Assembly (NCBI RefSeq): GCF_000245335.1
Contig: NZ_JH600287.1
Span: 1 to 64,000, forward strand
Origin: Bacillus mojavensis RO-H-1 = KCTC 3706
GTDB taxonomy: Bacteria; Bacillota; Bacilli; Bacillales; Bacillaceae
Direction: 5' to 3'
DNA length: 64,000 nucleotides
Positions 46,299 through 55,091 of the stretch are shown piece by piece; the first letter of the stretch is position 1, and every line of letters starts with the position of its first letter. A program made the position numbers and the translations under genes. Under the pieces are notes generated by a model, which was not told where the DNA came from, did not search any database, and was given only the letters and a program-made list of their open reading frames with translations.

Positions 46299-46994
46299 AT
46301 GGAAGCAAATGTAGAAAAAAACGGTGGAGTAACAACTGAAAAGCCATCCCTTTTTGGCGTGATCACAAGTCCTGGAATTCAATTTGAGAGAATAAGAGAA
46401 AGGCCGGTTGTATGGGGCCCGCTCTTAATTGTTGCGGCAATCATCATAGTTGGTGCTGTATTGCAGGGGCTCGGAACGGATTATAGCGAGCTTCTTAAAG
46501 CGACCGATACTGAAGGCTTATTGCCTGAGCAAATTTCAACTGTCGCAACCATTACCAAATTTGGAGCAATGGTAGGTTCGATTCTTGGCGGAATTGCAGC
46601 TTTATTTATTGCGCCTCTTATTTATTGGCTCTGCGTGAAAATATCAGGAGGCGTAACGACATATAAGAAAATGCTTTCTCTCGGTCTGTTTGTCTCCTTA
46701 ATCAGCAGCTTAGGCTTATTGGTTAATGGAATTGTAGCTTTTACCACTGATGCAAGTTCACTTTACAGCATGACGTCACTTGCTGGAATTATTCATTCAG
46801 ACATGCCTTTAGCAAACGTATTAAATACATTTGAAATCTTCAGCATTTGGAGCTATGTATTATTAGCGATCGGTCTTCATAAAACGGGAGGCATCTCAAA
46901 AAAAGCAGGGTGGATATCCGTTATTATTCTTTTCGTCCTTTTGGTCGCATTTTCGTTTATTTCAGGATCAATAAGCTCTGTGGCAGGTGCATAA
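46299..46994 (+). CDS. yknW: Yip1-family membrane protein YknW
   Basis: A 231-residue membrane protein with about five predicted helices (WGPLLIVAAIIIVGAVL, ISTVATITKFGAMVG… and others). In B. subtilis YknW interacts with and assists assembly of the YknXYZ complex that defends against the SdpC killing factor. ATG at 46299 follows AAAGGAGG. First gene of the SigW operon; the gap to yknX is four bases. Confidence 0.92.
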   Translation: MEANVEKNGGVTTEKPSLFGVITSPGIQFERIRERPVVWGPLLIVAAIIIVGAVLQGLGTDYSELLKATDTEGLLPEQISTVATITKFGAMVGSILGGIAALFIAPLIYWLCVKISGGVTTYKKMLSLGLFVSLISSLGLLVNGIVAFTTDASSLYSMTSLAGIIHSDMPLANVLNTFEIFSIWSYVLLAIGLHKTGGISKKAGWISVIILFVLLVAFSFISGSISSVAGA

Positions 46995-46998
46995 TTAG

Positions 46999-48135
46999 AT
47001 GAAAAAAGTCTGGATCGGAATTGGGATTGCAGCATTAGTCGCTCTTTTTATTGGAATTAATATTTACCGGTCTGCCGCTCCTGCAAGCGGCAGCGCCGGC
47101 CAGAAGGTGGAGACGGGAAGCCTCGAAGAAAAAAAGATATCGTCAACGGTTATGGTTCCAGGCACACTTAAATTTTCAGATGAACAATATGTGTTTTATG
47201 AAGCGGATAAAGGAACTCTGCACGACATTAAAGTGAAGGAAGGCGACAAAGTCAAAAAGGGTACGCCGTTAGTCACTTATTCGAATGAGCAGCTCAGTCT
47301 GGAAAAAGAACAAAATGAATTAACCGCTCAATCGAACCGGCTGCAAATCGATCAGATTCTAGAAAAGTTACAAGCGTTGGACAATAAAGAAAAAGAACTG
47401 ACAAAACAGCTCGGAAAGAAAGAAGCAGAAAAACAAATTGAATCTGAGCGCACAGAGCTTGAAATGCAGGAAAAAACGGCTCAAATTGAATTAAAGCAAA
47501 CTGAGCTTCAGCGGCAGTCGCTTGCTAATAAAATGTCAGATCTTCAAGTGAAAAGCGAGATCGATGGCACTGTAATTTCAGTCAACAAAGAAGCGGCATC
47601 AAAAAAATCAGATATTCAAGAACCTGTCATACATATTGGTAATCCTAAAAACCTTGTTGTTTCAGGAAAATTGTCTGAATACGATACACTTAAAGTCAAA
47701 AAAGGCCAAAAGGTCACACTCACTTCAGATGTCATTCAGGATAAAACATGGAAAGGGACAGTTTCCGCTGTCGGGCTGGTGCCGGATCAGCAGGAAAACG
47801 CCGCGGCAGCAGCTGGCACAGATCAGGCGGTTCAATACCCGCTTCAAGTTAAAATAAAAGGCGATCTTCCAGAAGGAAAGCCGGGTTTTAAATTCATTAT
47901 GAACATTGAGACGGATAAGCGGAAAACCAATACGCTTCCTTCTAAGGCAGTTAAAAAAGAAGATGATCAATATTACGTGTATACAGTAAAGGATGGTAAA
48001 GCCAAGCGAGTCGATGTCAAAATCGGTGAAGTAACAGACGACGTAACGGAAATCAAAGAAGGAATTTCTAAGGATGACCAAGTCATTTTAAATCCTGCTG
48101 ATGATTTGGCTGACGGAACGGATGTGAAAGCATAA
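46999..48135 (+). CDS. yknX: Membrane-fusion protein YknX (ABC exporter accessory)
   Basis: A 378-residue HlyD/MacA-type adaptor. It has an N-terminal membrane anchor (about residues 5-25), a split lipoyl domain (YVFYEADKGTLHDIKVKEGD … SEIDGTVISVNKEA), a coiled-coil hairpin between them (about 95-180, Lys/Glu/Gln-rich), then beta-barrel and membrane-proximal domains. It bridges YknYZ to the cell wall side. The stop (TAA at 48133-48135) abuts the yknY ATG. Confidence 0.93.
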   Translation: MKKVWIGIGIAALVALFIGINIYRSAAPASGSAGQKVETGSLEEKKISSTVMVPGTLKFSDEQYVFYEADKGTLHDIKVKEGDKVKKGTPLVTYSNEQLSLEKEQNELTAQSNRLQIDQILEKLQALDNKEKELTKQLGKKEAEKQIESERTELEMQEKTAQIELKQTELQRQSLANKMSDLQVKSEIDGTVISVNKEAASKKSDIQEPVIHIGNPKNLVVSGKLSEYDTLKVKKGQKVTLTSDVIQDKTWKGTVSAVGLVPDQQENAAAAAGTDQAVQYPLQVKIKGDLPEGKPGFKFIMNIETDKRKTNTLPSKAVKKEDDQYYVYTVKDGKAKRVDVKIGEVTDDVTEIKEGISKDDQVILNPADDLADGTDVKA

Positions 48136-48822
48136 ATGATTCAGCTTTCTAAAGTGCGAAAAAGCTACCAGATCGGCAGAGAAACGTTTGATGTTCTTCA
48201 TTCGATTGATTTGAACATCAATCAAGGGGAATACGTTTCGATCATGGGGCCGTCAGGATCGGGAAAATCAACGATTATGAATATTATCGGCTGTCTGGAT
48301 CGTCCGACTTCCGGTATATATAAGCTGGACGGCGAAGACATCTCTTCTTATAAAGACAAAGAACTGGCCGCGGTCCGCAACAAATCCATCGGTTTTGTCT
48401 TTCAGCAATTCCAGCTTCTCCCGCGGCTAAACGCTAAAAAAAATGTCGAGCTGCCAATGATTTATTCCGGCATTGGAAAAAAAGAACGCCAAGAGAGAGC
48501 TGAAAGAGCCTTAGAAAAGGTCGGATTAGCCGATCGAATGCTTCATATGCCGAATGAGTTATCCGGCGGCCAGAAGCAGCGTGTGGCCATTGCAAGGGCA
48601 ATCGTCAATGAACCAAAATTAATTTTGGCGGATGAACCGACGGGCGCGTTGGATACAAAAACAAGTGCATCGATTATGGACCAATTTACAGCGTTAAACG
48701 ACGAGGGAACAACAATTGTACTTGTCACCCACGAGCCTGAAGTTGCAGATTGCACGAACCGGGTCATCATGGTGCGAGACGGAGAAATTGTTCCTCCGGG
48801 CTCTGGACAAAGGAGCGTGTGA
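48136..48822 (+). CDS. yknY: ABC transporter ATPase YknY
   Basis: A 228-residue MacB/LolD-type ATPase. Walker A MGPSGSGKSTI, signature LSGGQKQRVAIARA, Walker B LILADEPTGALD and H-loop LVTHEPEVAD are all present. ATG at 48136 starts directly after the yknX stop. It powers the YknWXYZ system. The coding sequence ends two bases before the yknZ start. Confidence 0.93.
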   Translation: MIQLSKVRKSYQIGRETFDVLHSIDLNINQGEYVSIMGPSGSGKSTIMNIIGCLDRPTSGIYKLDGEDISSYKDKELAAVRNKSIGFVFQQFQLLPRLNAKKNVELPMIYSGIGKKERQERAERALEKVGLADRMLHMPNELSGGQKQRVAIARAIVNEPKLILADEPTGALDTKTSASIMDQFTALNDEGTTIVLVTHEPEVADCTNRVIMVRDGEIVPPGSGQRSV

Positions 48823-48824
48823 GA

Positions 48825-50018
48825 ATGAGTCTGTTAGAAAACGTCAGAATGGCTTTGAGCTCTGTTCTTGCACATAAAATGCGTTCCATTTTAACGATGC
48901 TCGGAATCATCATTGGTGTTGGCTCTGTTATTGTTGTCGTTGCTGTAGGGCAGGGCGGCGAGCAGATGCTTAAGCAGTCCATCAGCGGTCCGGGGAATAC
49001 GGTTGAACTATACTACATGCCGAGTGACGAAGAGCTTGCAAGCAATCCGAACGCCGTAACGGAGTCAACTTTCACAGAAAACGATATTAGCGGATTAAAA
49101 GAGATAGATGGGATAAGACAAGTAGTTGCATCCACTTCTGAAAGCATGAAGGCGCGTTATCATGAGGAAGAAACCGATGTAACCATTAACGGAATCAACG
49201 ACGGATATATGAATGTGAATTCCTTAGAAATAGAAAGCGGGAGAACCTTTACTGATAATGACTTTCTTGCGGGAAAAAGGGCGGGCATCATATCACAAAA
49301 AATGGCCGAAGAGCTGTTTGATAAATCCTCTCCTCTCGGTGAAGTTGTCTGGGTAAACGGACAGCCTGTTGAAATTATCGGTGTACTGAAGAAGGAAACA
49401 GGTTTGCTGTCTTTCGGACTAAGTGAAATGTATGTGCCGTTTAATATGATGAAATCGTCTTTTGGTACAAGTGACTTCAGTAATGTGTCATTGCAGGTCG
49501 AATCGGCTGATGATATAAAATCTATCGGAAAAGAAGCGGCACAGCTGATGAATGACAATCACGGCACTAAGGATTCATATCAAGTAATGAACATGGAAGA
49601 GATTGCAGCAGGAATTGGAAAGATCACAACAATTATGACCACAATTATCGGCTCAATTGCAGGCATATCGCTTGTAGTCGGCGGAATCGGTGTCATGAAT
49701 ATTATGCTTGTATCAGTGACAGAACGAACGCGGGAAATCGGAATTCGTAAGTCTCTCGGAGCGACTAGAGGACAAATTTTGACCCAGTTTTTAATTGAAT
49801 CTGTGGTATTAACGCTCATCGGCGGACTAATTGGGATCGGGATCGGATATGGAGGGGCCGCGCTGGTTTCTGCCATCGCCGGCTGGCCGTCATTAGTATC
49901 CTGGCAGGTCGTATGCGTAGGCGTGCTGTTCAGTATGCTTATTGGCGTAGTGTTTGGAATGCTTCCTGCAAATAAAGCTGCTAAGCTCGATCCGATTGAA
50001 GCGCTGCGTTACGAGTAA
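48825..50018 (+). CDS. yknZ: MacB-type ABC permease YknZ
   Basis: A 397-residue permease with one membrane helix near the N-terminus (SILTMLGIIIGVGSVIVVVAVG), a large extracellular domain (about residues 45-265), then three helices toward the C-terminus with VTERTREIGIRKSLGATRGQIL, the FtsX-type loop. ATG at 48825 follows AAAGGAGCG within the end of yknY. Operon end is marked by a terminator. Confidence 0.93.
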   Translation: MSLLENVRMALSSVLAHKMRSILTMLGIIIGVGSVIVVVAVGQGGEQMLKQSISGPGNTVELYYMPSDEELASNPNAVTESTFTENDISGLKEIDGIRQVVASTSESMKARYHEEETDVTINGINDGYMNVNSLEIESGRTFTDNDFLAGKRAGIISQKMAEELFDKSSPLGEVVWVNGQPVEIIGVLKKETGLLSFGLSEMYVPFNMMKSSFGTSDFSNVSLQVESADDIKSIGKEAAQLMNDNHGTKDSYQVMNMEEIAAGIGKITTIMTTIIGSIAGISLVVGGIGVMNIMLVSVTERTREIGIRKSLGATRGQILTQFLIESVVLTLIGGLIGIGIGYGGAALVSAIAGWPSLVSWQVVCVGVLFSMLIGVVFGMLPANKAAKLDPIEALRYE

Positions 50019-50047
50019 CCTCATGCATATGCATGAGGTTTTTTAAT
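50017..50047 (+). terminator. Terminator of yknWXYZ
   Basis: CCTCATGCAT and ATGCATGAGG form a perfect stem followed by six T residues. Confidence 0.92.
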
Positions 50048-50228
50048 GCTTGGTGTTTTTTACTATGAATATAAAAGACTTTTTACATTAAGATAAGGAG
50101 AAAAAGTCATACAATTGTCCTTGTTTTTGTCGAATTTACAGTTTACAAACCCTATATACATACGTTAATATGGAGAAACGTGAAAGATTTTGATAGTTAT
50201 TGAATGAATTTGAATGATTTCAGTTGCC

Positions 50229-50282
50229 TATTGTAAAAAAAGCGTTTACAATGAAATTGTATTCAAAATGAATACGTTTTCA
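50229..50282 (+). promoter_or_regulatory. fru operon promoter with CcpA cre site
   Basis: TGAATACGTTTTCA at 50269-50282 matches the cre consensus TGWAANCGNTNWCA with one mismatch. A possible -35 (TTTACA at 50245-50250) and -10 near 50268-50273 overlap it. A second cre-like word (…AAAGCGTTTACA) ends at 50250. The site sits just before the fruR ribosome-binding site. Confidence 0.7.
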
Positions 50283-50296
50283 TTAGGAGGTGAAGC

Positions 50297-51052
50297 ATGC
50301 TAACTCCTGAAAGATATCAATTGATTATTGATCAAATAGAAAAGCATGATGTGGTAAAGATTCAAGAGCTCATAAATCTAACAAATGCTTCTGAATCAAC
50401 AATCAGAAGAGATTTATCGACGCTTGAAGAACGCGGTTTTTTAAAGCGTGTTCACGGGGGAGCTGCCAAGCTTTCCGATATCAGACTTGAACCCGATATG
50501 CTTGAAAAATCATCCAAAAACCTTCACGATAAGTTGAAGATTGCTGAAAAAGCCGCTTCACTTTTAGAGGATGGGGATTGCATTTATCTCGATGCGGGCA
50601 CGACGACTTTGCACATGATTGATTTTATGGATAAAAGCAAAGATATCGTTGTGGTCACGAATGGGGTTATGCACATCGACGCATTGATAAGGAAAGAAAT
50701 ATCTTTTTATCTGCTTGGAGGATATGTAAAGCACAGAACAGGCGCGGTTATCGGGGGCACTTCACTGATTGCCATGGATCAGTACAGATTCGATAAGAGT
50801 TTTCTGGGGGCAAACGGTGTGCATACAGAGGCTGGCTTCACAACGCCTGACCCTGATGAAGCCCTTTTGAAAACGAAGGCTGTCAAACAGGCAAAACACG
50901 CTTACGTCTTAGCGGACCCTTCGAAATTTGGAGAAATTTCATTTTCGGCATTTGCCGGCATAGGCGACGCAACAATCATTACGACTGACGCTGAAGAGCT
51001 TACATTCGATAATTACCAAGAAAAAACTGTCGTAAAGGTAGTGAAACCATGA
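50297..51052 (+). CDS. fruR: DeoR-family repressor of the fructose operon
   Basis: A 251-residue repressor with an N-terminal DeoR helix-turn-helix (LTPERYQLIIDQIEKHDVV … STIRRDLSTLEERGFLKRVHGGA) and a C-terminal sugar-phosphate sensor domain (DAGTTTLHM, LGGYVKHRTGAVIGG). The likely ligand is fructose 1-phosphate. ATG at 50297 follows TAGGAGGTG. It overlaps fruK by four bases (ATGA). Confidence 0.94.
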   Translation: MLTPERYQLIIDQIEKHDVVKIQELINLTNASESTIRRDLSTLEERGFLKRVHGGAAKLSDIRLEPDMLEKSSKNLHDKLKIAEKAASLLEDGDCIYLDAGTTTLHMIDFMDKSKDIVVVTNGVMHIDALIRKEISFYLLGGYVKHRTGAVIGGTSLIAMDQYRFDKSFLGANGVHTEAGFTTPDPDEALLKTKAVKQAKHAYVLADPSKFGEISFSAFAGIGDATIITTDAEELTFDNYQEKTVVKVVKP

Positions 51053-51960
51053 TTTATACTGTAACACTTAATCCATCTGTCGATTATATTGTTCACGTTG
51101 AAGATTTTACTGTAGGAGGCCTGAACCGTTCCGCATATGATACAAAGTATCCAGGGGGAAAAGGCATCAACGTATCGAGACTGCTGAAAAGACATCATGT
51201 TCAGTCAAAAGCGCTCGGATTTGTCGGCGGATTTACAGGAGAATATATCAAAACATTTTTGCGGGAGGAAAATCTGGAAACAGCTTTTTCTGAAGTAAAA
51301 GAAGATACCCGCATCAATGTAAAACTGAAAACTGGTGATGAAACGGAAATTAACGGTCAGGGACCAACGATTTCAGACGAAGATTTCAATGCCTTTTTAG
51401 AACAGTTTACATCTTTGCAAGAGGGGGATATTGTCGTTCTTGCTGGCAGCATTCCTTCTTCACTGCCTCAAGATACCTACGAAAAAATCGCAGAGGCTTG
51501 CAAACGGCAGAACGCACGTGTTGTATTAGATATTTCAGGCGAAGCGCTTATGAAAGCAACAGAAATGAAACCATTTTTGATGAAGCCGAACCATCACGAG
51601 CTTGGTGAAATGTTCGGAACGACGATTTCATCTGTTGAAGAAGCTGTTCCTTATGGGAAAAAGCTTGTAGAACAAGGCGCTGAGCATGTAATCGTATCCA
51701 TGGCCGGTGACGGAGCGCTTCTGTTTACAAAGGATGCCGTCTACTTTGCAAACGTACCAAAGGGGAAATTGGTAAACTCTGTCGGAGCAGGAGATTCTGT
51801 TGTTGCAGGTTTTCTTGCCGGTGTTTCCAAGCAGCTGCCGCTTGAAGAGGCATTCCGCTTAGGAGTTACATCAGGCAGCGCTACCGCGTTTTCTGAGGAA
51901 CTTGGTACAGAAGAATTTGTCCAGCAGCTTCTTCCTGAAGTTAAGGTCACACGTCTATAG
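51049..51960 (+). CDS. fruK: 1-phosphofructokinase
   Basis: A 303-residue PfkB-family kinase that converts fructose 1-phosphate to fructose 1,6-bisphosphate. TLNPSVDYIVHV is the substrate-binding start, YPGGKGINVSRLL is PfkB signature 1, and VNSVGAGDSVVAGFLAG is signature 2 with the catalytic aspartate. It overlaps the fruR stop, and fruA follows 14 bases downstream. Confidence 0.95.
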   Translation: MIYTVTLNPSVDYIVHVEDFTVGGLNRSAYDTKYPGGKGINVSRLLKRHHVQSKALGFVGGFTGEYIKTFLREENLETAFSEVKEDTRINVKLKTGDETEINGQGPTISDEDFNAFLEQFTSLQEGDIVVLAGSIPSSLPQDTYEKIAEACKRQNARVVLDISGEALMKATEMKPFLMKPNHHELGEMFGTTISSVEEAVPYGKKLVEQGAEHVIVSMAGDGALLFTKDAVYFANVPKGKLVNSVGAGDSVVAGFLAGVSKQLPLEEAFRLGVTSGSATAFSEELGTEEFVQQLLPEVKVTRL

Positions 51961-51974
51961 AGGAGGAAACAAAA

Positions 51975-53879
51975 GTGAAAATAACTGAGCTTTTAACGAA
52001 GCATACGATAAAGCTTAATATTGAAAGCAAAGAAAAAGAAAACGTTATTGACGAGATGGTCACAGTTCTTGATAAGGCTGGTAAATTAAATGACAGACAA
52101 GCCTACAAAGAAGCCATTTTAAATCGTGAAAGCCAAAGTTCAACGGGTATCGGTGAAGGAATCGCTATTCCGCATGCGAAAACGGCAAGCGTTATCAACC
52201 CGGCGATTGCCTTTGGGCGTTCAAAAGACGGTGTCGATTATGAATCACTAGACGGCCAGCCGGCTCACTTGGTCTTCATGATTGCAGCGACTGAAGGCGC
52301 AAACAACACCCACCTTGAAGCGCTGTCAAGACTGTCTACTCTGTTAATGCGTGAAGAAATTCGCAAACAGCTGCTTGAAGCTGAATCAGAAGACGCAATT
52401 ATTGACATTATCAATCAGCATGATAAAGATGATGATGAAGAGGAAGAAGAAGAAGAAATGGCACCAGCACCAGCCGGAAAAGGCAAAATTCTAGCGGTCA
52501 CAGCTTGTCCGACAGGTATCGCCCATACTTTCATGGCAGCGGATGCCCTTAAAGAAAAAGCAAAAGAGCTTGGTGTTGAGATTAAGGTTGAAACAAATGG
52601 ATCAAGCGGTATTAAGCACAAGCTAACTGCCCAAGAAATTGAAGATGCACCTGCAATCATTGTCGCAGCGGACAAGCAGGTTGAAATGGAGCGCTTCAAA
52701 GGCAAACGCGTGCTTCAAGTTCCGGTAACGGCAGGCATCAGACGCCCGCAAGAGCTTATCGAAAAAGCGGTGAACCAAGACGCACCGATTTATCAAGGCA
52801 GCGGCGGCGGTTCTTCTGCTCAGAGTGATGAAAATGAAGCAAAAGGCAGCTCCGGCGGTATTGGAAACGCGTTTTATAAGCACCTTATGAGCGGTGTCAG
52901 CAACATGCTTCCATTCGTAGTGGGCGGCGGTATACTCGTTGCAATTTCATTCTTCTGGGGGATCCATTCTTCAGATCCGAATGATCCTAGCTACAATACG
53001 TTTGCTGCAGCATTGAACTTTATCGGCGGCGACAACGCATTAAAACTGATTGTTGCAGTACTGGCCGGTTTTATCGCGATGAGTATTGCAGATCGTCCGG
53101 GATTTGCTCCTGGTATGGTCGGCGGGTTTATGGCCACTCAAGCGAATGCGGGATTCTTAGGCGGCCTGATTGCCGGATTCCTTGCTGGTTATGTCGTAAT
53201 TTTATTGAAAAAAGTATTTGTGTTTATCCCTCAGTCACTTGATGGATTAAAGCCTGTATTGATTTATCCGCTGTTTGGTATTTTTATCACTGGCGTATTA
53301 ATGCAATTTGTAATCAATACACCTGTGGCAGCATTTATGAATTTCTTAACAGACTGGCTTCAAAGCCTTGGTACAGGAAACCTGGTGTTAATGGGTATTA
53401 TTTTAGGTGGTATGATGGCGATCGACATGGGCGGTCCGCTTAATAAAGCAGCCTTCACGTTCGGTATCGCGATGATTGATGCAGGCAACTATGCGCCTCA
53501 TGCAGCGATCATGGCCGGCGGTATGGTTCCTCCATTAGGTATCGCACTTGCAACAACAATTTTCAGAAACAAGTTCTCTCAGCGTGACCGTGAAGCAGGT
53601 ATTACGTGCTACTTCATGGGTGCGGCTTTCGTAACGGAAGGCGCAATCCCGTTTGCTGCGGCTGATCCGCTTCGCGTCATTCCAGCTGCTGTGGTCGGTG
53701 CAGCGGTTGCCGGCGGATTAACTGAATTCTTCCGTGTAACCCTTCCTGCACCTCACGGAGGCATATTCGTAGCCTTTATTACAAACCATCCGCTCCTTTA
53801 CTTATTAAGTATTGTAATTGGTGCTGTGGTTATGGCGATTATCCTAGGTATCGTGAAAAAACCTGTAACCGAAAAATAA
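51975..53879 (+). CDS. fruA: PTS fructose-specific EIIABC component
   Basis: A 634-residue permease with domain order EIIA-EIIB-EIIC. The EIIA histidine is in GEGIAIPHAKT, and the EIIB cysteine in LAVTACPTGIAHTFMAA. The EIIC domain starts near residue 300 with multiple helices (LPFVVGGGILVAISFFWG…) and the GAAFVTEGAIPFAA family segment. An acidic DDDEEEEEEE linker joins IIA and IIB. It makes fructose 1-phosphate for FruK. ATG at 51975 follows GAGGAGG. Confidence 0.95.
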   Translation: MKITELLTKHTIKLNIESKEKENVIDEMVTVLDKAGKLNDRQAYKEAILNRESQSSTGIGEGIAIPHAKTASVINPAIAFGRSKDGVDYESLDGQPAHLVFMIAATEGANNTHLEALSRLSTLLMREEIRKQLLEAESEDAIIDIINQHDKDDDEEEEEEEMAPAPAGKGKILAVTACPTGIAHTFMAADALKEKAKELGVEIKVETNGSSGIKHKLTAQEIEDAPAIIVAADKQVEMERFKGKRVLQVPVTAGIRRPQELIEKAVNQDAPIYQGSGGGSSAQSDENEAKGSSGGIGNAFYKHLMSGVSNMLPFVVGGGILVAISFFWGIHSSDPNDPSYNTFAAALNFIGGDNALKLIVAVLAGFIAMSIADRPGFAPGMVGGFMATQANAGFLGGLIAGFLAGYVVILLKKVFVFIPQSLDGLKPVLIYPLFGIFITGVLMQFVINTPVAAFMNFLTDWLQSLGTGNLVLMGIILGGMMAIDMGGPLNKAAFTFGIAMIDAGNYAPHAAIMAGGMVPPLGIALATTIFRNKFSQRDREAGITCYFMGAAFVTEGAIPFAAADPLRVIPAAVVGAAVAGGLTEFFRVTLPAPHGGIFVAFITNHPLLYLLSIVIGAVVMAIILGIVKKPVTEK

Positions 53880-53917
53880 GGAAAAAAGCGTCCTGTTACT
53901 AAAGGACGCTTTTTCTC
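53880..53917 (+). terminator. Terminator of the fru operon
   Basis: AAAAAAGCGTCCT and AGGACGCTTTTT form the stem after the fruA stop. Confidence 0.92.
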
Positions 53918-54021
53918 TATCTTCTTGCAGCAGCGCGGTTAAGTTATGTATTTTATAATAAATTATGATAAAGTAAAAGAAGGGAAACAACTGATATAGC
54001 AATCGTCTAGGAGGAAACACT

Positions 54022-54602
54022 TTGACCGAAGAAAATCAAATAAAAACTGAAAAAGCGGGGAAGAAAAAACCAATACGTATTGGGAATGGGGAAAAGCGAT
54101 TGTCATTGCTGTCCTGCTGGCACTCATTATCCGCCACTTCCTATTTGAACCGTATTTAGTTGAAGGTTCATCTATGTATCCCACTTTACATGACGGCGAA
54201 AGGCTGTTTGTCAATAAAACGGTACACTATATCGGTGAGCTGAAGCGGGGAGATATCGTCATTATCAATGGTGAGACTTCAAAAATCCATTACGTCAAAC
54301 GATTGATCGGTAAGCCTGGAGAAACCGTGGAAATGAAGGATGACACGCTTTATATAAACGGAAAAAAAGTTGACGAGCCTTATTTGTCTAAAAACAAAAA
54401 AGAGGCAGAAAAGCTCGGTGTCAGTCTTACAGGTGACTTTGGCCCGGTGAAAGTACCGAAAGGCAAATATTTCGTCATGGGGGATAACCGGCTAAACTCC
54501 ATGGACAGCAGAAATGGCCTCGGACTGATTGCGGAAGATCGGATTGTGGGTACGTCGAAGTTTGTATTTTTCCCGTTTAATGAAATGCGCCAAACCAAAT
54601 AA
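54022..54602 (+). CDS. sipT: Type I signal peptidase SipT, frameshifted
   Basis: A major signal peptidase that cleaves Sec signal peptides outside the membrane. The sequence shows one membrane helix (AIVIAVLLALIIRHFLF), the catalytic serine in EGSSMYPT and lysine in YVKRLIGKPGE, plus MGDNRLNSMDSR. The start is TTG at 54022 after GGAGGA. The first 18 codons (TEENQIKTEKAGKKK) lie in a different frame from WEWGKAIV; the break is near 54079-54081, where one missing T explains it. Correction gives exactly 193 residues, the known length. Probably a sequence error. Confidence 0.93.
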
Positions 54603-54640
54603 AAACGCCTTGCTGGCCTTTGGACAGCAGGCGTTTTTTA
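54602..54640. terminator. Terminator between sipT and ykoA
   Basis: AAAAACGCCTGCTG-type arms (AAAAACGCCTTGCTG / CAGCAGGCGTTTTTT) form a stem with A/T flanks between convergent genes. Confidence 0.88.
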
Positions 54641-54907
54641 ATTGGAAAAAGAAGCTACCAATGCAATGCATAATACAGTGACAAATACTGAACCGATAAT
54701 GGCCAGCACACTGAAGAAAAGGTGCACTTGTTTGTTCTCTTTGCCGCGTTTTTCTAATAACCGTTTAGAGAAGATATGTGAGAAGATATAAATCAGGGCG
54801 ATCCCGATATATAAGCCGATATCTTTGGCGGTAAAGCCAGTTACGGCAAGATAAAAGCCTGTAAAAAAGATCAATAAGCAATATTCAGTCAGTGTTAAAA
54901 GCCTCAA
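54638..54907 (-). CDS. ykoA: Small membrane protein YkoA
   Basis: An 89-residue protein of unknown function with about three hydrophobic segments (CLLIFFTGFYLAVTGF, IGLYIGIALIYIFSHIF, FFSVLAIIGSVFVTVLCIALVA). The start is TTG at 54907, seven bases after GGAGGA; the ATG at 54976 lies upstream of that site. It is convergent with sipT and divergent from ykpA. Confidence 0.82.
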   Translation of the reverse strand: MRLLTLTEYCLLIFFTGFYLAVTGFTAKDIGLYIGIALIYIFSHIFSKRLLEKRGKENKQVHLFFSVLAIIGSVFVTVLCIALVASFSN

Positions 54908-55091
54908 TGTGTTCCTCCGAGTAAGAATGTATGATTTTCCATCTGGATGCATCCTCTTTGCCTTCAATTGTACCACAGCTTCTCCCTTTTAGTGTAGAAG
55001 TGTTTCTGCCTGCTTTTATCAGGGAAGCATTTCTCTTGTCTTCCATTCATGGTATACTTTTAATGATGATAGACATGATGGAGGATATTAA

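Noticed and set aside
52425-52465. GAAGAGGAAGAAGAAGAAGAA repeat in fruA as a regulatory repeat
   Set aside because: It is in frame and encodes the acidic linker between EIIA and EIIB domains.
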